From Hibiscus mutabilis (taxonomy: Eukaryota > Streptophyta > Magnoliopsida > Malvales > Malvaceae), in contig CM033718.1 of the NCBI GenBank assembly GCA_019671005.1, positions 29,094,508-29,158,507 on the forward strand: DNA of 64,000 nucleotides, given 5' to 3'. Below the pieces are notes generated by a model. It saw only the letters and a list, made by a program, of their open reading frames with translations, searched no databases and was not told the origin of the DNA. Within the stretch, counting starts at the first letter, position 1. Each line of letters begins with the position of its first letter. Below, piece after piece: positions 1-11,990 of this stretch. A program made the translations under genes and the position numbers.

Positions 1-1212
1 GAATTTTGAACATTTCACATGTGCACAATGTTTAAAATTCAGATTTCCCTCTCCCTTAGGCGCCACTTTAAAGGCTGATATGATTTTGATTTTTAAACAC
101 TTCAAAAACCAGCCTTGGATCATTTTAAATTATCAACTTCCTATCTGCCACCTTAGATTAGAATAGGTAGTTTCTATTTGAATTTTAAAGAATTCTAATT
201 TCCATCTTGTATTTCATTATATATACTTCATAAAACGATGTAAAAACGAGCATTACGTGAATTCAAATTACATTGGGAGAATTTCTCTCAACTTAGTTCT
301 TCATTGAACTTTTCAGACTTCTTCAAGTCTTGTGCTTGTGTTGTCTACAATCAGATACTTTGGGTTATTGGTTTTCTAATCAATGGGTACAAGTCCTTAA
401 AGCATTGAACGTATAAGGTTCGGGTTTATACACTTTATTGTATAGGTTCTTCCTTGTTCCTTGTTCTTGTTTTTATTTCATTTTACAGCAACTGAAACCC
501 TTTCTTCTTCACCGAAATTTCCAGCAACCAAATTCCACCATTGTCATCTTCTTCAAACCTTCATCTTCAACCTTTTCCTTCAACCAAATTTCCAGCCATC
601 ATTTACCTTCTTTCATCCTACATAAAAACATCAAATTCCAGTCCCTTAAATACCATGAATTCTACTATCAACATATTCTTTTGCAGCAACACTTCTACGC
701 AGGAAATCTTACTTCGATCCTAGATCTGACACAATCAATGGAGGCCTTCTTCAACGGGCAGCCTCGTAACACCAATGGAGGTGCTTGCTTAGTTTGCTAG
801 AGGAAGAAGATAATGATTGTGAAATTTACTTGGAGATATTAACTGGCAAACTTTCTTTCTTTTCCTTATTCCTTTATTTAATAATATAAGGGATTTCCTG
901 GGGGTGAAGGAATCCAATTTCCTTTATCCACGTAATTGGTGACTCATTTGAGGGACTAATTACATGGTTGGTCCTTCACTTCCTATATTTCTCCCCTTTT
1001 TGTCCAATAGTTTCACCCTTTACAATTTAGTCACCTTGCTAGGTTTCAATGTTTTTCATATAGTCATTGGTCAATAACAATACAAAGTAAAGGTTCAATA
1101 GTTGAATAATTGACCACCCGGTCAAAACTCAAAGCAATGATTTGACTTTCTGATATTGAGTTTCCAATCGCAGGATCCCAATTTCAACTAGGCCGATTTT
1201 TAGGATGTTATA
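1..1212 (+). mobile_element. Probable 3' portion of an LTR (left end outside window)
   Basis: No gene is recognised. The stretch reads like the promoter and R/U5 part of a plant LTR: a TATATATA box near 220, a pyrimidine-rich leader with TTCTCTCAAC near 290, and the phrase TACAATTTAGTCACC near 1021, common near LTR 3' ends. It would end at GGATGTTATA (1203-1212), close to the usual GATGTTACA terminus with one C to T change. What follows is the 3' end of a different retroelement. The 120-residue open frame at 438-800 has a non-ATG start and no recognisable domain. The other LTR edge is not visible, so this is inference. Confidence 0.3.
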
Positions 1213-1323
1213 GGTTATAGTTGACAAGAGTGATGAAAGAGATCAGAGTAGCACAGCAAGTAATCTTCATTGGTTTATGAATACAAAGTTTGAGGATAAA
1301 ATTTCTTTTAAGGTGGGGAGAGT
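1213..1323 (+). other. 3' end of Ty3/gypsy internal region with polypurine tract
   Basis: The phrase GAGGATAAAATTTCTTTTAA followed by GGTGGGGAGAGT is the characteristic end of Tekay-type chromovirus internal regions: the last polyprotein codons run into a polypurine tract at about 1310-1323. It directly precedes the TG of the LTR at 1324, as expected for priming of plus-strand DNA synthesis. Only about 110 bp of internal sequence survives. Confidence 0.6.
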
Positions 1324-4044
1324 TGTAATGACCCGAAATTAGGATTAGTGAATTGGATCTCATACCCGAGGTATGGCCCCCTAAATTTGAACGTCTAAGT
1401 TATGGGTACATAAGTTTGGGGCCATTAATTTGAAATGAGAGAGTTATTTAAATTTAAAGTGGTTGTGGCTGGTGAAAAAGAGGAGAGGAGAGGATAAGAT
1501 ATTTTTTAAGGGAGAGAGAGAATAGGAGAAAAGTAAGGATGAAGGAGTTTGGATCCCGGTCTACTACTACTCGGGCCACCGTCAACATCGTTGGAAAGGC
1601 CTCGCCAAGACGCATCCGTCGGTGGTTGCCACATTGCTATCACCATGGCCACTCGCTGGGGAGAAGCTCAGTAAGTTTCAAAATGGCTGAAATGTGACCT
1701 TCTAGTGCTCACCACCACAAGCAGTCACTACCACGTTGATCGTCGTCTCCTAGAGTGTGGATCTAGAGCTTTTCGCTACCGTCCGCCACCAAAAGCTTCC
1801 GCATGTAGCACACGCGTCGCCACCTTTGTGTAGCAGTGCCCCGCAGCTGCTCTAAGCTTGGCCTAGTTCATTGGGCTGGTTGGAACGAATCAGTGAGCTA
1901 GCTGACCGAACCAGACCATCCGGTTAACTGAGCCACTTGAGCCATTTGATTGAGCTATTTTAGTTGTTTGACCGAGCCATTTGAGCTGTTAAACTGAGTT
2001 GTTTGATCGAGCCGTTAACTATTGACTGAACCGTTGACCATATACCGAGCCTTTGACTTTTTCTAGGGGACCCTACTCGGGGGTTTCTCAACATTCCGAG
2101 TTTATGGACGCATTTTGTTTCACCAAATTCAAACTCGGTAAGATGTTTTTATGCTTTTGACCTTGTGAGTTGAATAGGGGATACATGAAATTAATGTGTT
2201 TTTAGAGTGGTTTTTATTAGAGGGTTAATTGGGAGTGGATATCAGACCAAGTGGAGTAATCAGGAAGTTTATATGAGGATTTATCGCTCTAGCTTAAGGT
2301 TAGTACACCTTGAACTATGCTTCATGAGCATTATAAGTATAATTGCCTTGCTTTTTAGTAGTTGTAAAATAGGTTGATGATAGATAAGCATATGTTGAGA
2401 CTGGTATTATGGGACTTGGTAAATATTGAGATGTCCGGTGAGTTTCAAAATATTCAAGACTATTATGAGCTTTAGAGACTGTGTAGGATCATTGAATATT
2501 CATATAATTATTTGATTGTTTGATTTACATATTGTGTTACTTGAGTGCTTGATATATGAATTGGCATGTTTGATGGAATTATATTAAGTGGACTAATAAT
2601 TAGTAATATTCGAGTAAAGGATCATGAATTTGGTAATTAATATTAAATGATTAAATGCTCTAGAAAACAAACCCTAATGACTTTTATAAGCTTTAGGGAT
2701 CAAATAAATCATGGAAATATCATAAATCAAAGAAATGGTAGGAAACCATGATAAGGTATCGATATGAGCCTTGGTCGTACGGGTAAACATTTGGGGTCGT
2801 ATTGGTATGGGTCAACCTCTACCGGTACTTGTAAAATTAAGGACTTCTAGTAAGCTATTTTAGTATTGGTACACGTATGAGTACTAATACCCAGCAGTAC
2901 TGTATCGATACTCATGTTCAAGTACCTATACCCATTGAACGAGATAATCTATAATGCTAATAAAGAGATAGAAATTAGCGTGGATGTTAATGAGAAAATA
3001 TGGATTAATAGAGATAATTAACGAGGATGATTAATGTACACTTCCATAATAATTAACAACTTGTTAAACGTTGGGTGCCCAAATGGTATTAGTAACTGTA
3101 GGGATCCTTGATGGATCGTGTGATGTTCTGTGTTGTGTGGTAGACGTGTCCTTGCTATATGCTGATATGGACACCTAGGTAGTCGACTCATTTTGATTGA
3201 TGGGATCTAGATACCCAATGAATGAATGAGTGTGTTGTAACACTACAGTTGAAGATTTCTGAATGTAGGAACCCAATGTTGTGTGGACGAGGTCCTCATT
3301 CAAAGATGCCTAAGGAGAGATCCTGAACATGGATGTAAGATCCCGATGCTATGTGGACGCAAGCCTCATCCCTACGAGTGTAGGATCCCGATGTTGTATG
3401 AACGCAAGCCTTACTCGGAGTGTAGGATCCTGATGTTGTATGGACGCGGGCCTCACTCGAAGTGTACGATCTCGAAGTTGTGTAGACACGGGCATCATTC
3501 TAGGTTTGTAGTATGGCTTCTGTGCTTTCGCTCGGATTATCTTGTGAGATCCTTAGTATGGTTGGGCCTTGTAGGCCATGTATGATGATTGCTATGATGA
3601 GAGCATGTGTTTAGGCAACCAATGGTAGCACCACGTGTTTACTTATATTTCCTTATTGCTCGTACTATCTTGCCTGCTTATGTTTATGATTACCAAGAAG
3701 TACAGTATAGTAGATGTGTACCACTAAGCTTTGTAAGCCGGTGCTGGGAATCATTGTTTCTGTGCGTAGGTTGATCGTCAAATATTGGGATAAAGGTGCA
3801 CTATTCATAGGACCTTACGTGGTCAAGTCTGTAAATCTTACTTTTGAAATTATATTTATCAAGTCGAATGTTAAATGTCTTAATTTAAAATGGATCTCCT
3901 TTGTAACGTTTAAAATGTTTATCTATGTTTTCAACTATTGGATCTAAATAATAACTTATTTGGGCTAAACTCAATTTGAGAAATTTTATGGTTTTTGTTT
4001 GGGCTTAAGGCCCAAATTGTGGCATCCAGGTTGAGGGTGTTACA
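1324..4044 (+). mobile_element. LTR A: 3' LTR of a Ty3/gypsy (Tekay/Del-like) element, 2.7 kb
   Basis: It starts TGTAATGACCCG directly after a polypurine tract and ends GGGTGTTACA, giving TG...CA termini and the terminal motif of this plant LTR class. The length, 2721 bp, is within the long-LTR range of Tekay/Del elements. It contains a tandem repeat at about 3267-3510. The right flank is LINE sequence, so the element inserted into or truncated the LINE. The matching 5' LTR is not in the window and no target duplication can be tested. Confidence 0.75.
3267..3510 (+). repeat. Tandem repeat of about 41-46 bp inside LTR A, five copies
   Basis: Five imperfect copies share the pattern GTAGGATCCCGATGTTGTAT plus GGACGCAAGCCTCACTCG. 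They begin near 3267, 3335, 3382, 3423 and 3464. The open frame of 100 residues at 3283-3585 is a by-product of this repetition and is not a gene. Confidence 0.7.
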
Positions 4045-5152
4045 TTGAACCTTTCGCCCAGTATAGAGATCTCAATTGTATAAGGAACAACAACTCATCT
4101 AGCACAATCTTCTTGTTGTTAAAAACAAAATCATTTCTCTCAAGCCATATTAACCACAAAACTGCTACACACCCCATAATCCACCATTACCGTACTACTC
4201 CAACTAATTTCCATGAAAGCAAAGAGATAAAAATTCCAGCAGTGATTGCGGAAACACTAGAGCTACTCTCCACCATTCAAAAAGTTGCCTTCATAACCTG
4301 CAAATCCTCAGGCACGAATATAATATATGTTCCATCTCATCATTACCATCACACCACGCACATTGTGTCACTACGCCTTCGATCGAGAACCCTCAATCCC
4401 TCAAGAACTATATCGTTAGGAGACTACCTATGACTACAAACCACAAAAACATTGAATTTTTGGGGGAACTGCAATCTTCCATACCAAAAAACAAGCTATC
4501 TCCCATCCTCTAAACTGAATGAAGACATCAAGGACATGAGCTGTTTTATCGAGAAATTTCAAAAGAAACTTGGTTTCCAAACCAGCTTATCTCTATCAAT
4601 AGGAGTTAAAGACATTATGGACACTATAGCCTTAAGCTCATCAACCTGCTGCATCTCAAAACCCTTTAGTTGTCTACACTTGACCCATTACCAACAATCC
4701 ATTTAAAGCATCCATCTCCTATAAAACGTTCAACAACATCGTCATCCTGAACAACAACAATTTGTCTCCATATAGTAGACATATTATTTTGATACGTTGA
4801 ATTCATCCTCCACTGCAGCACTTGTCGACCATATTTCGCTATAATGATGTCGTGCCATAGCGATTTTTCACCTGTCGCATACCACCACGACCATTTAGCA
4901 AGCAAACAAAGGTTCCTCGTTCACAAATCAACTACCCCAAGACCACAACATTTTCGTGGGGGACACACTCGAGACCAATTGACATGCCTCATCTTCCTAT
5001 TTGTTTCTGATCCATTCTACAAAAACGCATGACGAATTTAGTCTATCTTTGCAATAACCCCTTGTGGCATCATAAATACTCCTATATAATAAATTGGCAA
5101 AGTCGACAAAACAAAATTAATTAAAACTAACCTCGCTGCAAAGGACATGGTC
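4045..5152 (-). pseudogene. L1-type LINE ORF2 relic, C-terminal part
   Basis: On the minus strand, 4666-4905 encodes LAKWSWWYATGEKSLWHDII, typical of the post-RT region of plant L1-type ORF2 proteins. About 4060-4180 encodes LWLIWLERNDFVFNN, the extreme C-terminal signature of the same proteins. The frames are interrupted between these parts. The 3' end, including any poly(A), is missing because LTR A abuts at 4044. This stretch is continuous with the RT part upstream on the minus strand. Non-LTR elements of this kind retrotranspose by target-primed reverse transcription; this copy is dead. Confidence 0.75.
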
Positions 5153-6519
5153 TTACTTTTCCAAAACGATAGTCGTGATCGTATTCTTTGAATTAACGAC
5201 TCCCAAACTTTTTAGGCTACATGGATTGATTCCAACCAGCAAACCAAGATAAATGAAGGGTAATTTCCCATGGTTGCAGCCAAGAACTATTGTCATCTCC
5301 CCCATAATCTCTTCTTCTACACCAATTGCATATAGATAAGACTTGTTAAAATTTATCATGAGTCCCGAACCTAATTGGCAACACGTCAAGAGCTTCTTTA
5401 GATTCCGCACATTTTGCACATCTCCATGCAGAAATAATACGGTATCATCTCAAATTGTAGGTGTGAGATGAAGACATTCTCGGCCACACTTACACCTTTG
5501 ATTAAGCCCAATTCTTCCACCCTCAATATAAACTGATGTAATGTTTCAACGACCATTACTAATAGAAGCGGTGACATCAGATCTCCCTGACACAAACCCC
5601 TATTCATATCAAACTCACTAGTGACAGTACCATTCATAAGGATTGGGAGTCGAGCCGTACTTATACATTGATGTACCCAACGTCTCCATTTCATGCCAAA
5701 CATCATGTGGCACATCACTTGATCTAAACAATCCCACCGTTTGCAATTGTAGGCTTTGGCGAAGTCAAGCTTTAGAATAACAGCTCCCTCACTGAATCGA
5801 CTACACCCTATTGAATGAATCACCTCGTTAGTCAATAGAATACCATCCACAATCTGGAGCCCTTGTATAAATGTTTATTGTGTGTCACTAATTACATCAC
5901 CCACCACCCTTTGCAGCCTTGCCACCATTACTTTTGCAATAATTTTATACACAGAATTGAGTAGGAATATGGGGCGGTAATCACTCACAACTAAATGTTC
6001 ATCTATTTTAGGAATTAAAGAAACAAATGTAGAATTTATACCCCTCAGTAGAACACCAGTCGTATAGAAAGAAGGTACCATATGCATTATATCGTCCTTC
6101 AAAAAGTACCACCCTTTTTTAAAGAATGCGAAACTAAAACCATCTGGGCCTGGTGCTTTTGAATCGTCACAACTCCAGATTGCCTTTCGAACCTCTTCCT
6201 CCATAAAGTCCATCTCTAACATACGACTTTGGTCCTCACTCAAAGATTGGAAATTAACATCGACATCCATGGTCCGTGCACTTGAGTACTTATGAAATGC
6301 TTGTGAAATTCTCTAAAAAATGTTGTCTCAAACATTCTGGTTGAGTCACCCATCTCCCATTAATATGTATTCCCGCAATATTATTCTTCATCGCTCTCAA
6401 TTTTACCGTTCGATGGAAGAAACGCATATTTCTATCACCTTCCTTAAGCCAAATTGCCCTCGATTTTTGCATCCAAATTGATTCATTTAGATGATGTAAT
6501 CTATATAATTATGTTTTCA
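5153..6519 (-). pseudogene. L1-type LINE ORF2 relic, reverse transcriptase domain
   Basis: The minus strand reads through RT in order. IWLKEGDRNMRFFHR lies just before the domain (6290-6472), then APGPDGFSFAFFKKGW and SLIPKIDEHLVVSDYRP (5875-6270), then ILKLDFAKAYNCKRWDCLD and GLCQGDLMSPLLLVMV (5398-5850). Thumb-side sequence GLMINFNKSYLYAIGV follows at 5153-5419. An in-frame stop separates the 6270 and 5850 segments. A one-base deletion falls in the catalytic aspartate motif near 5445, so the frame changes exactly where the F-A-D-D box should be. The upstream end is cut by LTR B at 6520 and the protein resumes at 9674. Confidence 0.85.
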
Positions 6520-9500
6520 TGTAATACCCCAAATATTGGCTTAGTAGAAGGTTATTATTTCAAAGTAATTTAATTTGTCTTGCATCATTCTTAAACATAG
6601 ATTTAATTAAGGGTCTAGGACCAAATTGAAAGAAAAGGAAGAAAAGATGACTTTTGTTTAATGAACGAAACTGAATCGTATGCTAAACGTGAGTCTTGCA
6701 TGCTAAGAAAATTATAATTCATGGTCCTTACATTTGTCAAGCAAAGAAATTAGACATGTGGGCGAAAATAATCTAGGTGGAAAGATGAAAAAAACATCTT
6801 CATCTTCTCCAAATACCGAATTATCTTGTTGAGAGAGATGATTGTTGTTGGCAAAGCTTTGTTTTGAACTCCAATCGGGTGAAATTTTGGTGAATTCATT
6901 CAAACATTTGGTGGTGGAGGGTAAGAACCTTCTTTTACCTCCATTAGAGGCAAAATGCAAATCTGAAAATTTGAGTATTAAGTTCATATAAGCTTTAGAT
7001 GATTAGATTGTTAGGAAGCAAACATTGTACTATGAATTTTCATGGATTATGTGTATAGTATGCATGTTGAATTCTTATGTTTTGGTGAAATAGTAGTGTA
7101 GTTTAAAGTACTAAAATACTTGAGGATGAATTCTATTGTTGTTGAGAGTATATACATTCGGATGATACATGTGGTTGAGTAAACTATGCTTGAAATGGAA
7201 TGATGATCATATTGCTTAACAAGAATTATTGGACTGCTTTGAAATTTTGATTTAGAGGTTGTTTTACACTAAACGGGGGCTGTTTTGTAACAATTAGGGA
7301 TTGTTTTTGGATCAAAATGGATGTTTTATAATGCTGGAAATAGGGGACTACTTTACACTAAAATATGGATTGTTTTGAATGTATATAAATATGTTAGTGA
7401 CTATTTCGATGTATATAAGTGTGTATACAAAGTGTATTGACTGTTTTGAATGTATATAAATATGTTAGGGACCGTTTTGATGTTTATAAGTATGTACGCA
7501 AAGTGTATGGACTGTTTTGAATGTATAAAAATATGTTAGGAACTGTTTTGTGCAAATATGCATGTATACACATGAATATTGGACTATTTTGGATACATAG
7601 AAAAGTATATGACACTATTTTGTACATGTATTTGTGTACTTATGAAATTGAAGCTGTTTTGCATATTTAAGAACATTTGTAGACTATTTTGTGTGAAATT
7701 ATATGAATACATGGGTATTTGAGCTGTTTTATAAGTGATTGAATGTTAGGGGTTGATTCTAATATATAGTTATATTCTTTGTTATACTTAAACCAAGAAG
7801 GGATTGGAGAAGTAAGGCATAAGGTAGACCAAGTTGTAAAAAAGAAAAAAGGAATTGTGATTCAGGAGTAAAACTAGCTTGGATCAAACAGTGAGTGTAG
7901 TTTTAAAGTCTCGAGATAGATCGAAACTATCCCGAGCATCTTTATTTGTTTTATTTTACACTACTTGTTCATTAAGTTAAGTTATGCATGTACATTTAAG
8001 CTTGGATTCGAGGTGAGTACTTAAATGAAAAGTACCCTATGCTATGCAATACTTGGTGAATGCATGATATATGTTTGAAATCTATACATATTGTCATATA
8101 TGCTTGATATGATAAGTTATAAGCCTTGCTTATGAGATTATATGAATTTGGAGCTAAGCTCAGCTATGGTTCAGATGTGATAAGATCTAAATGAAAAACC
8201 TTGGTTTTGAGTCAGTCATAGGTATAGTTGGCATGCCATAGAGTCCATAGAGCTCGTTTTCAGGGAGGACTACTATCTTGGACTACGGTCCTTATAAGGC
8301 GATAGTAAGAGGGATGTGTTTTGGTCACTTGGCTACAGTAGAAGGGATTGATCGGTACTTCGAGTACCATTTTGTTTGGCGATAGTTACTTGGTGATTCG
8401 TATACCTAGACTACTTGATTCTTAAGGCTAAGTTAAAGAAAAACAATGAAATTTTATAAGTTAAATTAATGAATCATTGCAATAACTTGCATAACACGTA
8501 AATATGCCAATTTGATTCTTGAATCTTCTCTTGGGTAAAGATATATGCTTTGTCAAAATGCCTATATAGACGTGTCTTGTTTGAATGCTTTTATACATAT
8601 GCTTATTCGAATACCCAAGTATATATATATTTGCTTTGATCTAATGACTTACTTCAAAATAACTAGTATCTTGTTCAAACTTAGAATTTCATGATTAATA
8701 AATTTGTGGTGAAACGATAATTTGTTTGTTCCATGTTTTTAGTTTTTAAACTTCCTCGCTAAGTGTATACTAAAGCAATCCTTTCATCATATTTCAGGCA
8801 AAAAGCTTTGCCTGCAGATTACCTTTGGAGCTTGGGACAAATCACAAGTATATAGAAGTATGTTTTGTGAACTTTCTATAAGAACTCCTAGTTGGTGCCA
8901 CATAGATTGTTTATAAGCATAATGCATTAGAATGTTATTTTGTTGTATGAGTAAGTAAATCCTGTGAGTATCTTATGCTATGTGTAAATAAGGCCTCTAT
9001 TATGTTTTGGGGTTGTTTGCATGTTTAGATGATCATAGCTTACTACTAGATAGATTAGTAGTTATTTTTGGATGCATGTATGGTAGTTTGAATATGATGG
9101 CGTGACTAGATGTGTGAGGCAAATGATGTATGTATATGAATACGGTTGACCTAAGATTTAAAATGTTTGATCCTAGGATTCGAATTAAAATAAATGTTGG
9201 TGTCTCAAGCTTGCTTAAATAGGTTAATACTAATCTTCAATGAATTCCTTTGATCAATTGAGTTGTTAACTTGGTCGAACCTTCTAAACATTGTCTCTAG
9301 CCAAACCTTACTTCCATCTTTGGTATTAAACATGGTATAGATTGGACAAATGAAAGCTAGGAATTAAGGTTGGAACATAAAAAGGGCTTATAATGGTCAC
9401 ATGTTATTAGAAGATAAAGGTCTCAAGTTTTCCTATTAAAAGAATGGTCATATATCGATTCTTGAAGAAAAAGTTAAATGTTTTTAAAACTTTATATGAA

Positions 9501-9673
9501 AACTTGAGTTGAGGTTTAAAATTTCTAACTAAAATTGACTAAATAATAGTTTAAACTTGACATTGAATTTAGTTTAGTATTCGGATTAATGGCTTACTTG
9601 TATTAAACCAATCATTGTTGTCCGTAACACTTCCTTGTTCGGTTTACTCCTAAACAAAGTTATGGGTGTTACA
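6520..9673 (+). mobile_element. LTR B: solo LTR (3.15 kb) nested in the LINE
   Basis: It starts TGTAATACCCCAAATATTGG and ends TATGGGTGTTACA. LINE sequence lies on both sides in the same orientation, so this is a nested insertion with no internal region, i.e. a solo LTR left by LTR-LTR recombination. Flanking pentamers are TTTCA and GATCA (three of five match), so no clean target duplication remains. Inside are GGACTGTTTT-type repeats (about 7250-7740), GTGAGTGTAG (7891) and GACTACGGTCC (8281). These landmarks recur, in inverse orientation, in copies C, D, L, M and R. Confidence 0.8.
7369..7570 (+). repeat. 71-bp tandem repeat inside LTR B
   Basis: TGTTTTGAATGTATATAAAT begins at 7371, 7442 and 7513 (the third copy carries small changes), a period of about 71 bp. 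Each unit holds two GGACTGTTTT-like cores, one diverged. Looser copies of the core continue from about 7250 to 7740. The same core and period recur in other LTRs in the window. Confidence 0.8.
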
Positions 9674-10140
9674 GATCAAAAGCATGCGCTCCTCCTCATC
9701 CACATAATTCCCATTTGCTGAACCTATTTGTGCATCTATGGCATCAATTTTTAACATCACAAACTTTATTTGTTGATCCACATTCCCAAATGTCTCCTTA
9801 TTCCACACTCGCAAGAATTTCATCCCTTTTAGTTTTTTGGTTAATGGCACATTTTCTTCCGAGCTCGATAATCTTGCCCATTCATGGTCCATAACCTTTA
9901 CACGTGTCTTTTGATCTAACCTATAATTAAGGAACTGAAAAGGTGTTGGCCCCCAATCACTATCATCGGTAGTTAGTCTCAAAGGTGTATGATCTGATAA
10001 CCCACGTGGTTGGTTAAATTATTTAATATGTTTGTATCTGTCAAGCCATTCACCTGTCACAATAAACATGTCTAATAGGTTGTATTTATTTTCCCCGGCC
10101 CAAACCATGTGAACTATTTTCCTTGCATCAGAATGTCGAT
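9674..10140 (-). pseudogene. L1-type LINE ORF2 relic, endonuclease C-terminus and linker
   Basis: The minus strand encodes GEWLDRYKHIK and PRGLSDHTPLRL, the end of the apurinic-type endonuclease domain of plant LINEs with its conserved S-D-H. The linker DWGPTPFQFLNYRLD and VWNKETFGNVDQQI follows (9650-9982). It is the upstream half of the LINE whose RT lies at 5153-6519; LTR B separates the two. The N-terminal endonuclease and ORF1 are not recognisable beyond about 10140. Stops interrupt the 9983-10140 part. Confidence 0.75.
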
Positions 10141-10558
10141 CAAACATGATATCTAATACAATAAATACAATCCATAATCATGTACTTGTTTACTTAAATA
10201 TCTTATGCTTGATGCAAATCTCTTGGTAATTCTCCAGATTATTATCAACAATTCGAGCTTCTTCTAGATTTACGCTTCCAACCAAAAGATCTTCTCTATT
10301 CTCACAGTCGTGGATGCTAGGTGTGTGGGCACCACTCAATTTATAAACACAGGAAATATATCGAAAATTCTAAATAACTCTTATGGTAATTTTCCAAGAA
10401 TTTTCCCTCTCTGTATTCTAGTATATGCGCAAGGCTTTGTGGAAATTCTCTAGATTCAAAATAATGAAGTCAAGCATGTCTATATATAGCGAGATATAAG
10501 AAGACATTTGAATTAACTAGGAGTACCAATTTAATTAAAACACACATTACATATATAT
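10141..10558. other. Unassigned sequence between LINE and MITE
   Basis: About 420 bp with no open frame of note and no repeat shared with the rest of the window that I can see. It may be decayed LINE endonuclease sequence or older intergenic DNA. Confidence 0.3.
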
Positions 10559-10781
10559 GGGTTAGGATCCACTTACATAGTGTAAAAGTTTTTAAGTTTT
10601 ACACGTTTTTTAAATCGTTGGATGGGGAAAATGGATGGTTGAGATTAACTCTTTACTTTTTTTCCATGTGATAATCTTCACATAAGTCACTATTAATCTT
10701 AGCCATCCATTTTACTCATCCAACGATCAAAAATCGTGTAAAAGTTAAAAACTCTCATATTGTGTAACTGGATCCTATCCC
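10559..10781. mobile_element. MITE with long terminal inverted repeats
   Basis: The left end GGGTTAGGATCCACTTACAT and right end (reverse-complemented) GGGATAGGATCCAGTTACAC are imperfect inverted repeats. They extend about 60 bp inward through GTGTAAAA...TTTTACACG and AAATCGTTGGATG. At 223 bp with no coding capacity it fits a DNA-transposon MITE. A clear target duplication is not visible, so the superfamily is left open. Confidence 0.75.
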
Positions 10782-10865
10782 AATTAAAGCATTGTGTATA
10801 TATATTATTTTATATAATTCAACTGCCGCTAAAACAAATTGAACTTAAATTCGAATTCTCCAATT

Positions 10866-11786
10866 TTGCACAACAAACCGATAATAAAGCATGATCTTGA
10901 TGTAGAAAACTAGACAGGATGAATTTGATGGTGGCAGTGTTGGAAAGATTTGTCCTTGGCACCCTCCTAATCGCAATTGAATAGGCAAACACCTGCAAAC
11001 GGCACGAATCTCTCCGATGAATGAATGATGACGAGATAGATGTTGTAGGATATTTTGTCCTCGGCACCCTCTTAGACGCGATTATCTAAGCAAGCAACCT
11101 CAAGCGGCTCTAACCCACCCTCCAGATGCAATTACCTAGGCAAGCAAGAGTGTGAAGATGATCTCCATTACAAGAACTTGACGAACTTACGTTGAAGAAG
11201 ACTTCTAATACAAAAAATAACAAGGCAAATCTATCTACCTTGAAAATAAAATGGCCCAGGGCCAAAGGTTTTTGTAACTCAAAACTTCATGATGTTCTTA
11301 TTAGTGAAGAAAATATGCCTTTAAATAGGCTACAAATGAAGAGTTTAACTTAAATTAGGAAAAGTAAAGATAATAATAAAATAAATAAACATATTTTATC
11401 TAACCTAAAAAAACTAATAAATAAATAACAAATCTAATCCTAAATCATCTAAATATCTTCATAAAGAATCCTAGATTAAATTTAAGTGCAAATAATCAAT
11501 AAAATTATTGAAAATTTGTAATAAATATTATTTACCGTGATAAAACCGTATAGAGATTTCTGCTTGCACAGTCTTCACTAAAATGGACATAACTTGAGCT
11601 CCCGATGTCGGATTGATGCGTTGGAAAGCTAAGAGACTGACGAATATGTTTGAAGAAGACATGGAGATTCAGAAGTGCCCGGATCCCATCCGAAAATTCG
11701 ATGCAAGACGGCTGAAATTCCAGACTTATAAAACAGCTTCAACTCTTTGGCTACAATGCATCATTTTAGCCCCCATACATGTATCA
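10866..11786 (-). mobile_element. LTR1 of miniature LTR-element array, inner end truncated
   Basis: On the minus strand it begins TGATACATGTATGGGGGC (right edge 11786) and matches LTR2 and LTR3 through the TATA region (CCTATTTAAAGGCATA) and R/U5. Homology stops at AACAAACCG (about 10868). The last 115-120 bp present in LTR2, ending CGTATCA, are replaced by unrelated sequence. Confidence 0.8.
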
Positions 11787-11990
11787 TTCTTCCCCTATTG
11801 AAAACGATTCGTCCCAAATCTTACGAGTTGTTGATCACAACCTTCAAGTCTCTTAAGATGTCTCCAAGAATGGAATATTAAACCTAGGATCTATATAGAG
11901 AATTATATATTTTTTCTTTTTTCTCAACTACTAAAACAACAGTGAAAGATAATTGTTTCAAACACCTAAACCAAGGCTCTGATTACCAAT
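11787..11990 (-). mobile_element. 204-bp interior of miniature LTR element: primer site and polypurine end
   Basis: The minus strand reads ATTGGTAATCAGAGCCTTGG right after the LTR end. This closely matches the initiator-Met tRNA primer site class (TGGTATCAGAGC) with one inserted base. It ends GACGAATCGTTTTCAATAGG followed by GGAAGAA, a degenerate polyprotein end with polypurine tract, next to the TGATAC start of the next LTR. There is no coding capacity, so the element depends on another element's proteins. Confidence 0.75.

Noticed and set aside
438..800. 120-residue plus-strand frame
   Set aside because: Non-ATG start, low-complexity Ser/Phe-rich content from a pyrimidine-rich leader, overlapping frame in another phase; no domain.
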